Source: Phlegmacium glaucopus
Taxonomy: Eukaryota; Basidiomycota; Agaricomycetes; Agaricales; Cortinariaceae
DNA length: 64,000 nucleotides
Assembly: GCA_015039465.1 (NCBI GenBank)
Contig: MU130619.1
Span: 1-64,000, forward strand
Reading direction: 5' to 3'
Part shown: in pieces, positions 21,906-33,007 of the stretch
How the letters are laid out: each line of letters opens with the position of its first letter
Numbering within the stretch: the stretch's first letter is position 1
Program-made: the position numbers and the translations under genes
Notes under the pieces: model-generated
The model's database searches: none
Told to the model about the DNA's origin: nothing
The model's input: only the letters and a program-made list of their open reading frames with translations

Positions 21906-23345
21906 AGAGTGCCAATTTCCAATTGTACCTGCTGTCGCGCACCAATACTGATTGGTAGCGTGAGAAGAAAGCTTAAAAGTCGCCATCATGAAAATAAGCG
22001 GACTTTGAATTTGCTTACCTATTTTGGAAGCGGCCCTGAATCGCGTTCCTGGTCAACAAAACCATTCGTTCAACGATAACATCCTCATCGCTCATCATAT
22101 CCCCAATGTCCTCCACTATGTTGTCTATCATTTACACTATCGACATGCTCCTTAACATCTACCATCCGTTTGTCCCTTGGCTAGTGATACAACAAAGCGA
22201 TCAATCTACTATTCGCATCGGTCATCGGCTCGCGTTTGATCGCATCTATGGCCCATCATTTCAAGAACGGCCCGTTTATGGACACATCAGCTACATCTCC
22301 CATTATGTCAAAGGCTTTGTCATCGTTGTTGTGGCTATGGACCCACAAGTCTTCTCCTCAGCTATCTATCTTGCCATACCTCGCTCCTGGATCACACTCA
22401 GTCCCCTATCCTCAATCATCTACCTCTTATCTTATCATTCACTGCCAAAACCATCATTCACGCAGTACCTGAAGCCTTCCCACCCTCTTTATGACAATTT
22501 AGGAAGTCCAGGAGGATCACGACTAAGCAGGAATTGCAGATGAATCAGCAGCAGAGGATTATTCTCGCAGTGTGTCAAGTGTTATCAAGGCTGCGCGACA
22601 TGGGATCATGGGCAAGTAGTATTTTCTCGGGAACAAGGCTGCGCCTTTCAAGTGTTGACTCAGGACCTTTCACATTTTTGACATGACCACACGCCTATGG
22701 AGTTGATATATTTTTGCTATTGGACTATGTACACTGCCTTCTTTTCTTTTCTCTCGCACTTTGACACTTTACAGATTTTTTTACTGTTCCTTTTTCTTTT
22801 CCATTGTTCTTTTCTTCTCGCAGCTGTCCTCTCTTTATCTTTCTTCCTTTGACAGCGCGTACTTTGTTTCTTTTTATTGTTTTACATAGCCTCATCCTTA
22901 GGGTATAAATACTGCTCTTTTGTACCAGGATAGGTAGTTCAGTTCAATTCATTCTTACCCCCCACTTTCATCATCTCAGTGGAATTCCAGTGAATTCCTC
23001 CCTCAAGTTCGCTTTTTCAGCCCTTTAACTGTCAATCTATCCCCACTGTCAATTACTATAGTCTTGCTGAAGACTCCCTCTTATTCTTCCTCATCCTCTT
23101 CCTTAACCCCTCTGAGTTCGCTTTTTCAGTCCTTTACTGTCAACCCACTGTCAACTGCTATAGTCTTACTGAAGACTCTTCCTCATTCATCCTCATCCTC
23201 CTCACCTCTATTCTTGCCCCCTACCTCTGTGTGTTACAAGTCAAGGTTACACCTTCCCTAAACGAACAACAGGGAGTCTCTTGACCTAAGGTCTGGTCCA
23301 CTGCTCTCTGGTTGGTGTTTATATACAACAACAACAACGATTTAT
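21906..23345 (+). mobile_element. LTR-like insertion with TATA motif
   Basis: This block is absent from repeat copy 1. It contains GGGTATAAATACTGCTC near 22910, then a C/T-rich region with an internal direct repeat ('gttcgctttttcag', 'actgtcaa', 'ctatagtctt', 'ctgaagactc') at about 23007-23190. The promoter-like layout suggests a solo LTR. No intact coding frame; boundaries and duplication not resolved. Confidence 0.4.
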
Positions 23346-23769
23346 ACCGCAACGATATGTGAGCATCCGCGAGTATACTGCAAAGGTTGTGAAACCGCGA
23401 AAATGGTGCGTTTACATCCCTAGACATCTCCTGGGTCCTATCAACGGTGCAACTGCATTCATAGGAAGGCGAAAGGGGGTTTACGCAGAGCAGAGCGCTG
23501 AAATGGATGTAATTGAAGCAGATGACGATGACGACGAGGCAGCATTATATGACCCTATGTTTGCGTAGGCTTGAACGGGACCCAAAGCAGTCCAATATCG
23601 ATGTACTTTACTTGTCTTTACAGTATACTTCCTAAAAATAAAGGCTACTTTCACTAAATTTAAAAGTGAATATTGACTTTAAAAGACAAAAGTGTCTCTT
23701 GTGAGAAAATGGACTGGGCTTATCGAAGACATGACGACTCTCAGTCTTTTTTAGTCTTTGGTTGTCTCA

Positions 23770-24815
23770 GGGTCTTTCGAAAGACATCAAAAGATGCCCT
23801 GAAAGACTTGACGCTTTTGCTGATGTCATAATCATCACCTATATCCTTGTCGCCATTTGCAGAAGCCGCACCTGCAATCAGATGCTCAGCAGCTTGGATA
23901 ATTGATGAAAATCCAGAAGATTGTCATGGTCACCAATGTCAAGATGATCAGCCACTGAGTCGGGTTCTTGTTCCCCTGCCTCAGAGGTGAAGTTTCATTT
24001 ACCTCGCACATGAATCAGGCCAGCCTTGAGATGCATATGCTTGATATCCATTCCCACCATTGTTATCTTGCAAACTCGCTCAACCCCTAGCTTGCTATGG
24101 ATACCTGTGTGAACGAGTCCCATGTGGCTGAATGCACGTTCGCATCCAGCTGAATTGGCAATGACACTAAGAATATGTATTGCTAATTTTGTGAGGCGGT
24201 TGCGGCCGGTTTCTTCGCGAGTATCAATTCCTTCCCATATTTCAACAGGATTCACCTCCTGACCCTGTTTGATGGAGTGAAATTTACTATGGTCATAACT
24301 TGACTCGGAAGTTTGAAATATATCACAACTTACTTTCTTTTGGGCTGCGTCAGTCCAGTCCACCAGAGCCATGCATTCGGGAGAAAATTCTTCATGCTTA
24401 TTAAAGTAGTCCATAAATGCGGCTTGAAAATCTGCATCCACATCCACTCTGAACACACGAGAGTGCAGATGCTTGAGCATATTACATAACCCAATCAGTG
24501 TTAAGGCAATGTGTCGTCAGGCTAGAAAGTCCCCACGGAGGAAGGGATTGAGGACAACAGCAGCAATAAAAGGATCTTGATCGGCAGCTGCCCAGCGCTT
24601 CTCGAGGCTAGTGAGAACTTGATTACGCACATTGAAGTCTTCTGCGAGACTGAGATTAGAATAGATGCGGTAGAGGTTTGCAAGTGTTGTGAGGACATGA
24701 TAAAGCTGTGTATTAGATGCCTGAGTAATATTGGTGGCAATTGCAAGCGGCTCGAGATGGCTACAAGTCCTTTAAAAAAAATAAGCATCGACAAGTCTAC
24801 ATTGACTATATACAT
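23770..24815 (-). pseudogene. hAT transposase, C-terminal part
   Basis: Carries the hAT dimerisation region: NVRNQVLTSLEKRWAAADQD, then DPFIAAVVLNPFLRG, and further on the hallmark NSAGCERAFSHMGLVHT (about 24160-24100). A TGA occurs after FLRGDFLA (near 24521), so this copy is defective. The upstream half of the gene lies at 31244-32621, separated by a LINE inserted at the start of an intron. Confidence 0.75.
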
Positions 24816-24822
24816 AGTAAAT

Positions 24823-24834
24823 TTGGTAATGCTT
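24823..24834. repeat. LINE target-site duplication, left copy
   Basis: TTGGTAATGCTT, identical to 31225-31236. It marks the 3' end of the LINE, next to its A-rich tail. Confidence 0.85.
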
Positions 24835-25353
24835 TTTTATTTTATTTTATTTTATTTTTTTATGTCAATTTAAGTCTATAGAGCGTAGCCCCATGCAGAC
24901 GTTACACACTCGGGTTGAACTATACTACCAGGCCCCTAATGCCTTTCCCCTTTCCCCCACCTCCTGATGCACTAACGGGGTACACCCAAAGCGAACCGAT
25001 CCCCTAAAGATTAGCCCGGCACAGAAACACCATTTTCAGGAGCATGGTATAACGTGTAGTGGGTAGCTGTTCATCGACTCGATTTTTGATAACTTGAATG
25101 AGATGGGATACTCCCTCTGTCTTTTAAGTACCCGACTGGCTGGCAGTAGGTACGACGAAGTGATGCACGCTAGGGGGTAGTTAGTATGGCGACTTGTCGT
25201 AGAGCGGGCGATTATGTTTTGTGTTGTAGATTATAGTGAAATATAGGGATAGCTTCGTGTCGAGCGAAAATCAGCCTTCCTCCTGTCTTGCGCTAAAAAG
25301 TTTCGCAACGTGATCGCAGGGTGACCTAAGAAATGTATCATCCTTGTGCTTGT

Positions 25354-28300
25354 CTACTGTGAATGAGCAGGAGCGGGGACTTCACCTGGCTTTTTCAACC
25401 GACCTGTCCTCCCTATGTACCGTAGCAGCTCCTTGACATGGTCCTTGTTCGCGAGGATGCCCCTCAGGTTCCTCGATTGAACCCCCACCTTACGATCCAA
25501 ATCATGTCTTTCGTAGTCGAAAGTAGGACATTCGAAGAGAAAGTGGACGACTGTTTCCGTGACCTCTTCGTGCCGGGCTCTCCAGCACGAGCTGCATCTT
25601 TTTGATTCGACTTTTCCTATTCGGTGTAGGTAGGCGTTCAGCGGGATGTGATTAGTCCGTAGTTGAATGATCAGACTGCTCTGTGGACGAGTGAGTGACT
25701 CCTGAGTTTTTCGGAACTTGTTGAATGGGAAGTTCGGATCTATATTGTCGAATCGCTCTTTTCTTGGTGAGAGATCCCATTTGCCCTTCCAGTCGTTCTT
25801 TAGTTGATACATGTACTGAGTCTTTGTAATGCCAGCGCTGAGTGGAAGAGGTGAGCGTAGCGGGTGAGGTAGATGTTCCAGTGGAGCTGTGGAACCCGCC
25901 GCTGCACTCTTCGCTTCCTCGTCCGCGCGCTCGTTGCCTTTGACGTTCTCGTGAGCTGCAATCCATCGAAGCCTTATTCTTTCTGGTGTTCTGGTAGGTA
26001 TTGCCTGTTCAATAAGGGATTCGGCTTGGCTAGTAAAGCGTTCCACTAGATGATAACCTGACCTCGCTCGTTGGGCACCTACTGATCTAATGAAAGCCTG
26101 GCTGTCGGAATAAATAGAAATGGGAAGTCGACTTATTCTGTTTGATCCTCGAAGCAACCACAGTGCTAGCAAACCTCCCGCCACCTCTGCATCCCAGACT
26201 GAGTATTCCTCATCTGTGCCCAACCGATATCGGAGAATCTTCGAAGGTGCATTGATGGTGCCATTTCTTGGATAGTACATGACTGCTGCTGCACCTACGA
26301 ATCCGTTCTGGCTAGAGCCGTCGGTGTATATTCTGATATTGGCGTCATCTTTAGACTCCTCCTCGATGGATTCTTCTTTACTGTTAGCGATGACGATATC
26401 GATTGGGAGCCTATAGCTGGGCGGTTTTGTCGCTGCTGGAATGTCTTCCAGTGACGAGGGGTTGATCTGAAAGAGCTTAAGAAGATGCTGGATGTTAGTT
26501 ATATGCCTTTTCGCTGGGCGTTCGTAGTATTTTACCGCCTGTAGAGCTACCGGGTTAGTGGGTGGCAGGGAACAGATTCGTGTTAGCGCTCGATGACAGA
26601 TCTTTTTAAGGAGGAGATCTATAGGAAGGAGGCCCGAATGGGCATCCAGCAGGTCAGTAGGAGTGGATCGGAGGGCGCCTGTAGTGGCTAAGGTCGCCAT
26701 CCGCTGCAGCTTGCCGAACTCCTTGAGAGCTTTGACCGAACCTGCATTCCTTCTCCTACCCTGCTCCTTATACGGCGGCGTGTACCACACATCCAGACCA
26801 TAGGTCATCTTGGGGACTGCGACTGTGATATACAAGCGTCTCATGAATTTTGCTGAGAGACCTGAGGCTGGTTTCGTCAGCCGCTTGTATAGTAGTATCC
26901 ATTTGGTGGCCTTGGAGATGGCTTCGTAGGTTTGCGTCTTCCAGTTGAGCTGACTATCCACGTGAATGCCTAGATATTTGTACACTGACGCCACCTTGAC
27001 CGCTTCGCCCTTAAGCAGCAGGGCTGGTGGTTCCTGGGCGACTGTGTGACCTAGTCGGCCTGGGTCCGCGAATCTCTTCCTTGTGAAGTGGGTGACCGCC
27101 AGTTTATCTAGAGCAAAAACGGAGTTATGATCATTAGACCAGGTAAATCCGCCTTCCATCCTAGTCATGAAGTTAGTCAATATTTCCACTGTTTCGCCCA
27201 AGTCGTCGCCTTCAGCCATGACCAATGCATCATCTACAAAACCCAGGGACTCCTCCTCCGGGTTCTCTGCTATGTCGAGCAGGTCAGCATTATATATGAT
27301 ATAAAGTAGCATCGACAGGGGATCACCCTGGCCGATACCATTCGAGATGAGAATGAACTCTGAAATGAAATCATCAAATTTCATCCGGGTTCGCCTACCT
27401 GTCAACAGGGACTTGATGAAGCGAACATAGACCTTAGGTATTCTCCTTTTCCGGAGATTGTGAATCAACCGGTCGGTTACCGCGTTCGGGAAGGCTCCTT
27501 CCACATCGAGGTAGAGGACAGATACTACCTTGTCCTGACGCCACGCCGTTTTGACCTTATTGACCAGGGTGTGAACGGCGTCCGTAGTCATCCGACCGGG
27601 CCTTCCTCCAAAGTGACTTTCCGGTAGCAGACCCTCCTTTTCGACCATACTTGAGATGTCTGCCGCGACTATAGACGTAAGCACCTTTGCCAGAGTACAC
27701 AGCAGGGCGATAGGTCAATGAGCCTTAGGGACCTCGTAGTCTGGCTTTCCTGGTTTCCGAAGAACTATCGTCGTGAAGTCCTTCCATGCGTCAACGTAGA
27801 AACCTAGCCTAATGATGGCCCGATAGATGTGGTCGAGGTAATCCTCTATGATATCCACGGCTTTCTGGAGCACCACGTTGGGGATCTCATCCGGACCACT
27901 GGATTTGTACGGCGACAGGGCTTTGATGTGACGCCGGATCTGTTCCTTAGAGATTGTGTCTGGGGGAGGTAGCGGTGCTGGGTAGACATAATTCGCGGGG
28001 ACTGTCGACTCTGCTGGCTTCGGAGGAAAGAAGATTTTGTGAAAAACCTCTGCTTTATCCTCGTTAGTCATCACCTCTCGTACCGTACCGTCCGCTTCCT
28101 TTACTTTGAGCGTGGGGATGTGAGACTTGCCTCCATCCCCTACCGGCTCCTTGAGGTATCGGTTGACGTTCCAGAGGTCATTGGCTGAGGCTTCTTCGAG
28201 GTAGTCTATCCAGTGTGAGCGTTTCGCCTCCAGGATCGCTCGCCCATACTCATGAGCTACCTCTCTTCGTTCTACATGACAGGGATGGTGAGGAACCGCT

Positions 28301-29355
28301 CTGTATCTCATAGCGCCGCGACTTAGCTTGTTGAGCTTCTTTTTCAACCTTTGCAGATCGCTGTTCCACCATCTTTTTGAGTGCGGACAGGGTTTACTAA
28401 CTGGTACCTGTTCCTTGATTGCCTTCTGAATAGCTTCGGTCAGGTCGTTGGCTGCCTGCTGAAGTTCTTCATTGGTTTTGATTGGGGCCGGCAGTGGTAT
28501 TGTCTCGATGTTGGTCAAGAGTTGCTCCCGAAACGCGTCCCAGTCTGTCATCCGGAAATTGAAGGAGAGTTTAGGCTCTATTCTTTCCTGAGGGATGTCA
28601 ATGATTGTCGTAATCGGGAAATGGTCTGTGCATGGCGGCTGTAGGTAGCTGTCCACGTCGCACCGTATAATTAGTGGAACCAGTTCTGGGCTGCACCACA
28701 CGTTGTCCGGACGTGAATATAAGTTAGTTACCATATGTTTGAGAGTCGGGATTCCCTTCGGTAGGGCCATTTCCAGACCCTCGTCCGCTACCATACCTAT
28801 CAGAGTGGCAGCATCCCTCGTTGCCTGAGGGGTGAAGAGCCGCTCGTCTGCCTCATCGTCCCAGAGGGGATGATGCCTATTGAAATCACCGCACCAGAGG
28901 ACATGATCGTTAACTCCCCCGCCTATACTGACTCACTCTTCATGCATGAATTGGCGCAGCCACGTAAGCGTCTGGGAGTGAGTGCAGTTGTTATAGATAT
29001 TTATAATTGAAATTTTCTTGTTACCCATTTTAATTTGAATAGCCGTTAAGTCGTTGTTACCCGGGATGTTCATCGCTTTCCATACGTTTGAAGAAAGTCC
29101 GCTGTTTACCCATATAACTGAGCGAACCACGTCGTCTGGTCTGTCCAGGCGGTCCTGGGGGAAGATGCTGGCGAAGCTGTTAGGTGTTCATATGTGACCG
29201 AGGAAAGTAATATAAGGCTCCTGTATTAGTATTATGTCCCAATCTTTACCCAGAGCCCCATTGATGAGGTCCAGGTGGGCTTTTTGTGATTTGTTAATAT
29301 TGATTTGAAGTATCCGTAGTCTGTTTGGCAGAGGTTCTAGGTTTCTATTCATTGG
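25354..29355 (-). pseudogene. LINE ORF2: endonuclease, reverse transcriptase, RNase H; three TGA stops
   Basis: The start ATG overlaps the ORF1 stop (ATGA near 29352). The APE endonuclease begins RILQININKSQKAHLD with IQEPY and GDFNRHHPLWDDE. Reverse transcriptase blocks include LDVEGAFPNAV, NGIGQGDPLSMLLY and FVDDALVMAEG (FVDD in place of the usual FADD). RNase H starts at IYTDGSSQNGFVGAAAV. A C-terminal Cys-rich motif CSSCWRARHEEVTETVVHFLFEC is at about 25590-25520. About 1333 codons with no frameshift seen, but interrupted by TGA at 29188-29190, 28933-28935 and 27715-27717. Each could derive from CGA. Not functional as it stands unless the stops are read through. Confidence 0.85.
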
Positions 29356-31070
29356 GTAAGATAAGGGAGGTCAGCGTCGAGGGGTGGCGCCCCTGAGAAT
29401 AAGTTGTCTAATGTGCTTAGCTCGGGATGTGGGAAAAGCGGCCTGTCCTGCGAGGCCCTACCGAGGAGTCCTTGGTCTGGCCCAGCATCCCTTGGGTGAC
29501 GGTGGGGCCCGAGACTGCTTGTTGCTACCGGTCTGAAATTGAGCTGACGCTGCCTTAATCTTTGCGGGGGTGCTGCTTGTCGAATTGGGGGGCCTTCTGC
29601 AGGTTTGTATCTGCTAGCTGGGTCTGGTAGAGGTGGTCCCGTCGCCCAAGTCCATGGTTCAGCTGACGGGTAGTAAGGAAGGTCATTCTCTGGATGTTTC
29701 ATGTCGTACTCCCGACACTTCCTGATGAACGTGGGACAGTCTCTAGACCAGCTGGTATGATCCTCTGCATCGCAGGATCTGCAGTGAGTGACGTTCGTGT
29801 TGGTACAGGAGCTAGTTCTGTGTCCTCGTGTGCCGCAGGTCCCGCAGAAGTCTTCGTTAAAGGTACACTCCGCCGCTATGTGGTTCCACCCTTGACATTT
29901 AAGACACCTGATCGGTTCCTTCTTGTATTTCGATACCGATACCCGCTTGTTACAGATTACCAGTCCAGTTGTCTTCGCCCGGTTAGCTGCGTCTGGGTCC
30001 GAAAACATGAGAATGAGGTGGCCGCATGTCTGAGTAGGTGCCCTCCGTGCGGGGGGTTTAACCCATCGTACGCTGGTAAGGTCGCCCGTCTGAATGTTGT
30101 TGACCTCCTCAATCTCTCTCAAATGCTCTGGGGAGTCCGTGTTGAGGTTGAGCGGAACGTAATAGGCTATGACTGGGTGATTCCTTTTCTTGAGTTGGGC
30201 CCCTGCCCCATCGTTCCCCAAGGCTGTAATGAAGGCGTCAGTATGTTTTTGCTGGGTAAACCACTTAGCTCCTTCGTCATACAGGAATTCCCCCAGGAAG
30301 CCCTTGTTTGACAGTTTCTCCACTGCCCGTATCTTGCGTTTCTCTATGTCCCCCTCCCCTGCTGCTTTGACCATCGCTCTATTGAAGAGGCCCAGCATTT
30401 CTGCTTGACTGACTTGTTGCATTGTCGAATCTGCCGGAAAGTCCAGGATAAACTGTCGGGCCCTAATACCTATCCTCGCTACGACCCTAGGATCCGCTCC
30501 TTCTGGAGCTCTGTGCTGGCCTAGGATCGCGTCCCTGTAAGGAGTTGGGATTGGAAGATTGGCCTTGTCTTCGAGAGTCTTGGTTGTAGCGGCCATTACT
30601 GCGATCTGCTTATCGACTTCTTGACTGAATGTAGATCGAAAATGATCTGTCATGGTTTTTAGCTCATCGTTCATATAGCTCAACTGAGAGTTCACCGCGT
30701 CACGCGCCGTAGCCACTACGGCATCCTCTTCCATCTTGTCTAAGAGCCAGGCTACAGAGCGTATAGCTTGGACGATCTCTCTGGGTATCTTGTTTAGGGC
30801 CGAGATTTGGAAAAGTGCTGATGAAAGGGTGGCCGTCGTAGCTGGGGCGCCCTCTGGGACCAACAGGAGTCGAGTTTCGAGGAAACTGCGACCTTCTTGT
30901 ACTGAGCTGATCAGATCCGGATGTGCGAAGTTCGGGTCTACTGGTGATGGCGATCTAACGCTGCTTGAGGGGCCTACGTTTGACCTGGTTTGAGCTGAGC
31001 CGCCTAGGGGTCCTCGACGTGTTCCTAGAGCCGGCTTCTTCCCTATCTTTTCGATAGGATCCTTCGTCAT
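29349..31070 (-). CDS. LINE ORF1 (nucleic-acid-binding, CCHC knuckles)
   Basis: Intact 573-codon ORF1. The N-terminal part is low-complexity and basic, the middle is helical, and three knuckles follow: CLKCQGWNHIAAEC, CGTCGTRGHRTSSC and CRSCDAEDHTSWSRDC (about 29912-29720). The C-terminus is Pro-rich. The stop TGA overlaps the ORF2 start ATG, so ORF2 is probably made by termination-reinitiation. Intact while ORF2 has three stops. Confidence 0.85.
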   Translation of the reverse strand: MTKDPIEKIGKKPALGTRRGPLGGSAQTRSNVGPSSSVRSPSPVDPNFAHPDLISSVQEGRSFLETRLLLVPEGAPATTATLSSALFQISALNKIPREIVQAIRSVAWLLDKMEEDAVVATARDAVNSQLSYMNDELKTMTDHFRSTFSQEVDKQIAVMAATTKTLEDKANLPIPTPYRDAILGQHRAPEGADPRVVARIGIRARQFILDFPADSTMQQVSQAEMLGLFNRAMVKAAGEGDIEKRKIRAVEKLSNKGFLGEFLYDEGAKWFTQQKHTDAFITALGNDGAGAQLKKRNHPVIAYYVPLNLNTDSPEHLREIEEVNNIQTGDLTSVRWVKPPARRAPTQTCGHLILMFSDPDAANRAKTTGLVICNKRVSVSKYKKEPIRCLKCQGWNHIAAECTFNEDFCGTCGTRGHRTSSCTNTNVTHCRSCDAEDHTSWSRDCPTFIRKCREYDMKHPENDLPYYPSAEPWTWATGPPLPDPASRYKPAEGPPIRQAAPPQRLRQRQLNFRPVATSSLGPHRHPRDAGPDQGLLGRASQDRPLFPHPELSTLDNLFSGAPPLDADLPYLTQ

Positions 31071-31224
31071 TGTCCTTGGGTAGCTTGATGGCTGGCCTTA
31101 GGAGTGTTTCTGTGAATAGTAACCTGACTACTTCTATGCTTTACGCCTTTTCCTCCGATTTTCCGCCACTCTTTTGAGCGTGGGAATATAGCGAGAGTCG
31201 TGGTAATAGAGCAAGGAGCGGTCC

Positions 31225-31236
31225 TTGGTAATGCTT
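31225..31236. repeat. LINE target-site duplication, right copy
   Basis: TTGGTAATGCTT, identical to 24823-24834; marks the 5' end of the LINE. Confidence 0.85.
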
Positions 31237-31243
31237 ACTTCTT

Positions 31244-32621
31244 TATGTGGTACCAGAACTGCGAATCATTGATTATCTCCTGCACCGCTATAGCCTTTGC
31301 TTTGTCTTCGCTTTTAGAGCCAACACTTGCAATCATGGTGTCGCTGTATTTAAGCCAGGCAGCTCTCAGACTTTTTTCAATAGTGAGAAGTCGTCGAAGT
31401 GCAAGACAGTGTGCGGTCCATCAAGTGAGCACAGGGAGAATCAAGGCCAAGAACTTTTGGTGTGTGCATAATTGTTCCTGACGAAATAATCCCAATGCAT
31501 GACTGTGATTATCAAAGCCTTTGGGATGCAATCTTGGAAGGGAAGCTTGAGAGATAGGTAGTCGCCGACAATAAGATTAATTTGATGTGCCCAGCAAAGA
31601 ATGATGATAAGCCATGGCATTAGCACGAGAAGTAACCGCCGCATTTTGCGTGCATCACCACCATCATCGGAACATGCAGCAATAACTGAGAGACAGTATG
31701 TTTCTTCACTCCATTTGATGTCCTCTACAACAAGCTGCAGAAGGGTCTCACCAGTCTTCGGTTGTGTTGAAACATCGTGAGTTCACATCAGATATGGCTA
31801 TATTAGTAAATGTAATTTTATCAGTAGTTCAATAATATGGAATTCATGTATTTATGGCTTACCTCAAAGTCTACGCTAACCATTGTTGCAATGATTGCCT
31901 GCTTAGCTTTGTTCTTCCATCCATCTGTCTGAAAAGTAGCCTTCCACCCTTTTAGCTTCAGCTTCAACTTATCCTCAACTTTGCCTGCCTCCCGATCGAG
32001 TATAGGCCCTGATAAGGTTCGACGATCAGGTACAATCGCACCCGGAATCCACTTCTCAACAAACAATTGCATCTGTGGATTGTGTGCAGTGTTCCATGAC
32101 GAGCGAGTTGCAATGAGGAGTTTACATAAATCTTCACCAAATTCTTGCTGTAGCGGTGGGTTCCATGCCCTTCCAACCGGACTTGGTGAGTTATCAGGGC
32201 TTGTGAAGCTTGACACTCTAGGACGCTTTGGTGGTCGTTCTAAATTTACAAGCGGCACAGATAACAGAAGTGGGCTTGGGCTTGGTGATCCAGACATCGT
32301 TGCTGTAGGATGACCTGATCCCATCATGGTAGTGGGGAGAGGCATACTTGCTGAACGTCCAAGCATGGGAGGATTTTCACGGCGATTTTTCTTCCCATTA
32401 ATTTCTTCTATAGCACAATTTCTGACATCTGGGGCAACAAAGACGCATTTTGATAAGTGTGGCACCATTGACTGGCCCGGTTTTCCTGCAATTGGGGCAG
32501 AGTCTGTGCGTGCTACATAATTTTTATAACAGTTCCGAAGGTAAAAAAGTCTGGTACTATAGCCACCTTGTGCTTCCCAATCTGCATCTGTACGGCCACT
32601 GCTAATTCCACTGACTGCCAA
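31244..32621 (-). pseudogene. hAT transposase, N-terminal and central part
   Basis: N-terminal BED-like segment (MVPHLSKCVFVAPDVRN), then a linker. A catalytic-region piece has FQTDGWKNKAKQAI (about 31930), and a later exon has ACSDDGGDARKMRR and CWAHQINLIVGDYLS (31670-31550). The last exon before the LINE ends at a GTAAGCATTACC donor (31240 region). GT-AG introns are visible (for example 31862-31800). The true start may lie upstream of 32621. It continues at 24815 beyond the LINE. Confidence 0.7.
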
Positions 32622-33007
32622 AGCTGGTCCTTGTAATGGTTAAGGCATGCAATGCACCATGCATTCTTGTAAGAGTTGTTATTTCAAAAGAAATGGTTGT
32701 CAGTGATAAAATACCCCCAAGACCAGTGCTTGGTAGACATAGTAGAAGGACAGGACGAGCAAGGGACAAATTAAATGCTTCATTGACTATATACTCGTGT
32801 ACACGATGTCTCAACGCAGTTGGCACGAGCCTCAATCAAGCATTATCTTAAGGATTATCTGCAAATTATCTGTCCATCACTGGCATCACAGAATTTCCAA
32901 AAAAGGTCTGACCCCCATCATGACCCTTGACTACGTCAAGTCAGTTGACGTGACCCACCCTGACCTGACCCCTCTGACCCCGAGTCAGGCTGACTTGTAC
33001 AACGCTG
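32622..33007. other. hAT right subterminal region
   Basis: Upstream flank of the hAT transposase. 32910-33000 is dense in TGACCC and GTCAAGTCA motifs that recur, inverted and diverged, at 12690-12770. These look like subterminal transposase-binding repeats. Confidence 0.5.

Larger units (their letters stand above)
21233..23443. mobile_element. LTR-like repeat, copy 2, with internal insertion
   Basis: Same termini as copy 1 (ATGTACCTGCGG ... GGGTCCTATCA). It is flanked by a perfect 6-bp duplication ACGGTG (21227-21232 and 23444-23449). Compared with copy 1 it carries about 1.44 kb extra (21906-23345) within the decamer minisatellite. It interrupts the accessory gene. Confidence 0.75.
18881..23568 (+). 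pseudogene. second (accessory) gene of the Plavaka-type element, interrupted
   Basis: Multi-exon gene divergent from the transposase, with about 175 bp between the two start codons. The N-terminal part is Lys/Gln-rich and charged (QAQAEHDRKTAEKNEKMT), followed by an acidic linker (SDFVPVNGDEDMLDDVELED). The conserved part has RPTFKDLPAKTSDLFN, an AMWNRVFSDIYPV segment and ALMLSIQAVHRALQYSVSGK near the end. Such proteins accompany basidiomycete transposons and lack an assigned activity. The last exon is split by the LTR-like repeat at 21233-23443: DG at 21230 continues as ATAFIGRRKG at 23450, in frame once the insert and one target copy are removed. It ends ALYDPMFA at 23568. Confidence 0.65.
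13267..23693. mobile_element. Plavaka-type (CACTA superfamily) transposon with two divergent genes
   Basis: Two divergent genes, the transposase (18705 to 13416, minus) and an accessory ORF (18881 to 23568, plus), sit head to head. Possible termini begin with CACTTTT at 13267 on the plus strand and at about 23693 on the minus strand, but I found no clean target duplication, so limits are approximate. It is itself interrupted by an LTR-like repeat (two copies) and two fold-back elements. Confidence 0.55.
24835..31224 (-). mobile_element. full-length LINE (non-LTR retrotransposon), 6.39 kb
   Basis: Bounded by a perfect 12-bp duplication TTGGTAATGCTT. The minus-strand 3' end has a tail of AAAAT-type repeats (24835-24865). 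It encodes ORF1 (31070-29349) and ORF2 (29353-25354) with APE endonuclease, reverse transcriptase and RNase H, the layout of fungal Tad-like LINEs. About 150 bp of 5' UTR precedes ORF1 and about 490 bp of 3' UTR follows ORF2. Inserted into the hAT transposase gene. Confidence 0.88.
12676..33007 (-). mobile_element. hAT DNA transposon, 20.3 kb because of nested insertions
   Basis: Left end CAGGTTTGTCGTGACCCGGG and right end (minus strand) CAGCGTTGTACAAGTC share the hAT-like CAGNGTTTGT start and further degenerate subterminal similarity. The flanking 8-mers are CCTGCAGA (12668-12675) and CTTGCAGA (33008-33015), an 8-bp target duplication with one mismatch. Unit C-to-D junction sequence (63780-63840) shows the uninterrupted site. 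Removing the Plavaka-type element and the LINE leaves about 3.5 kb, normal for an autonomous hAT. Its transposase is on the minus strand (32621 to about 23770). Confidence 0.8.

Noticed and set aside
22106..22543. 145-codon plus-strand ORF in the LTR-like insertion
   Set aside because: No recognisable domain and no supporting splice or conservation evidence; left as non-coding.
29694..30311. Plus-strand ORF of 205 codons
   Set aside because: Antisense shadow of LINE ORF1, which carries clear zinc knuckles on the minus strand.
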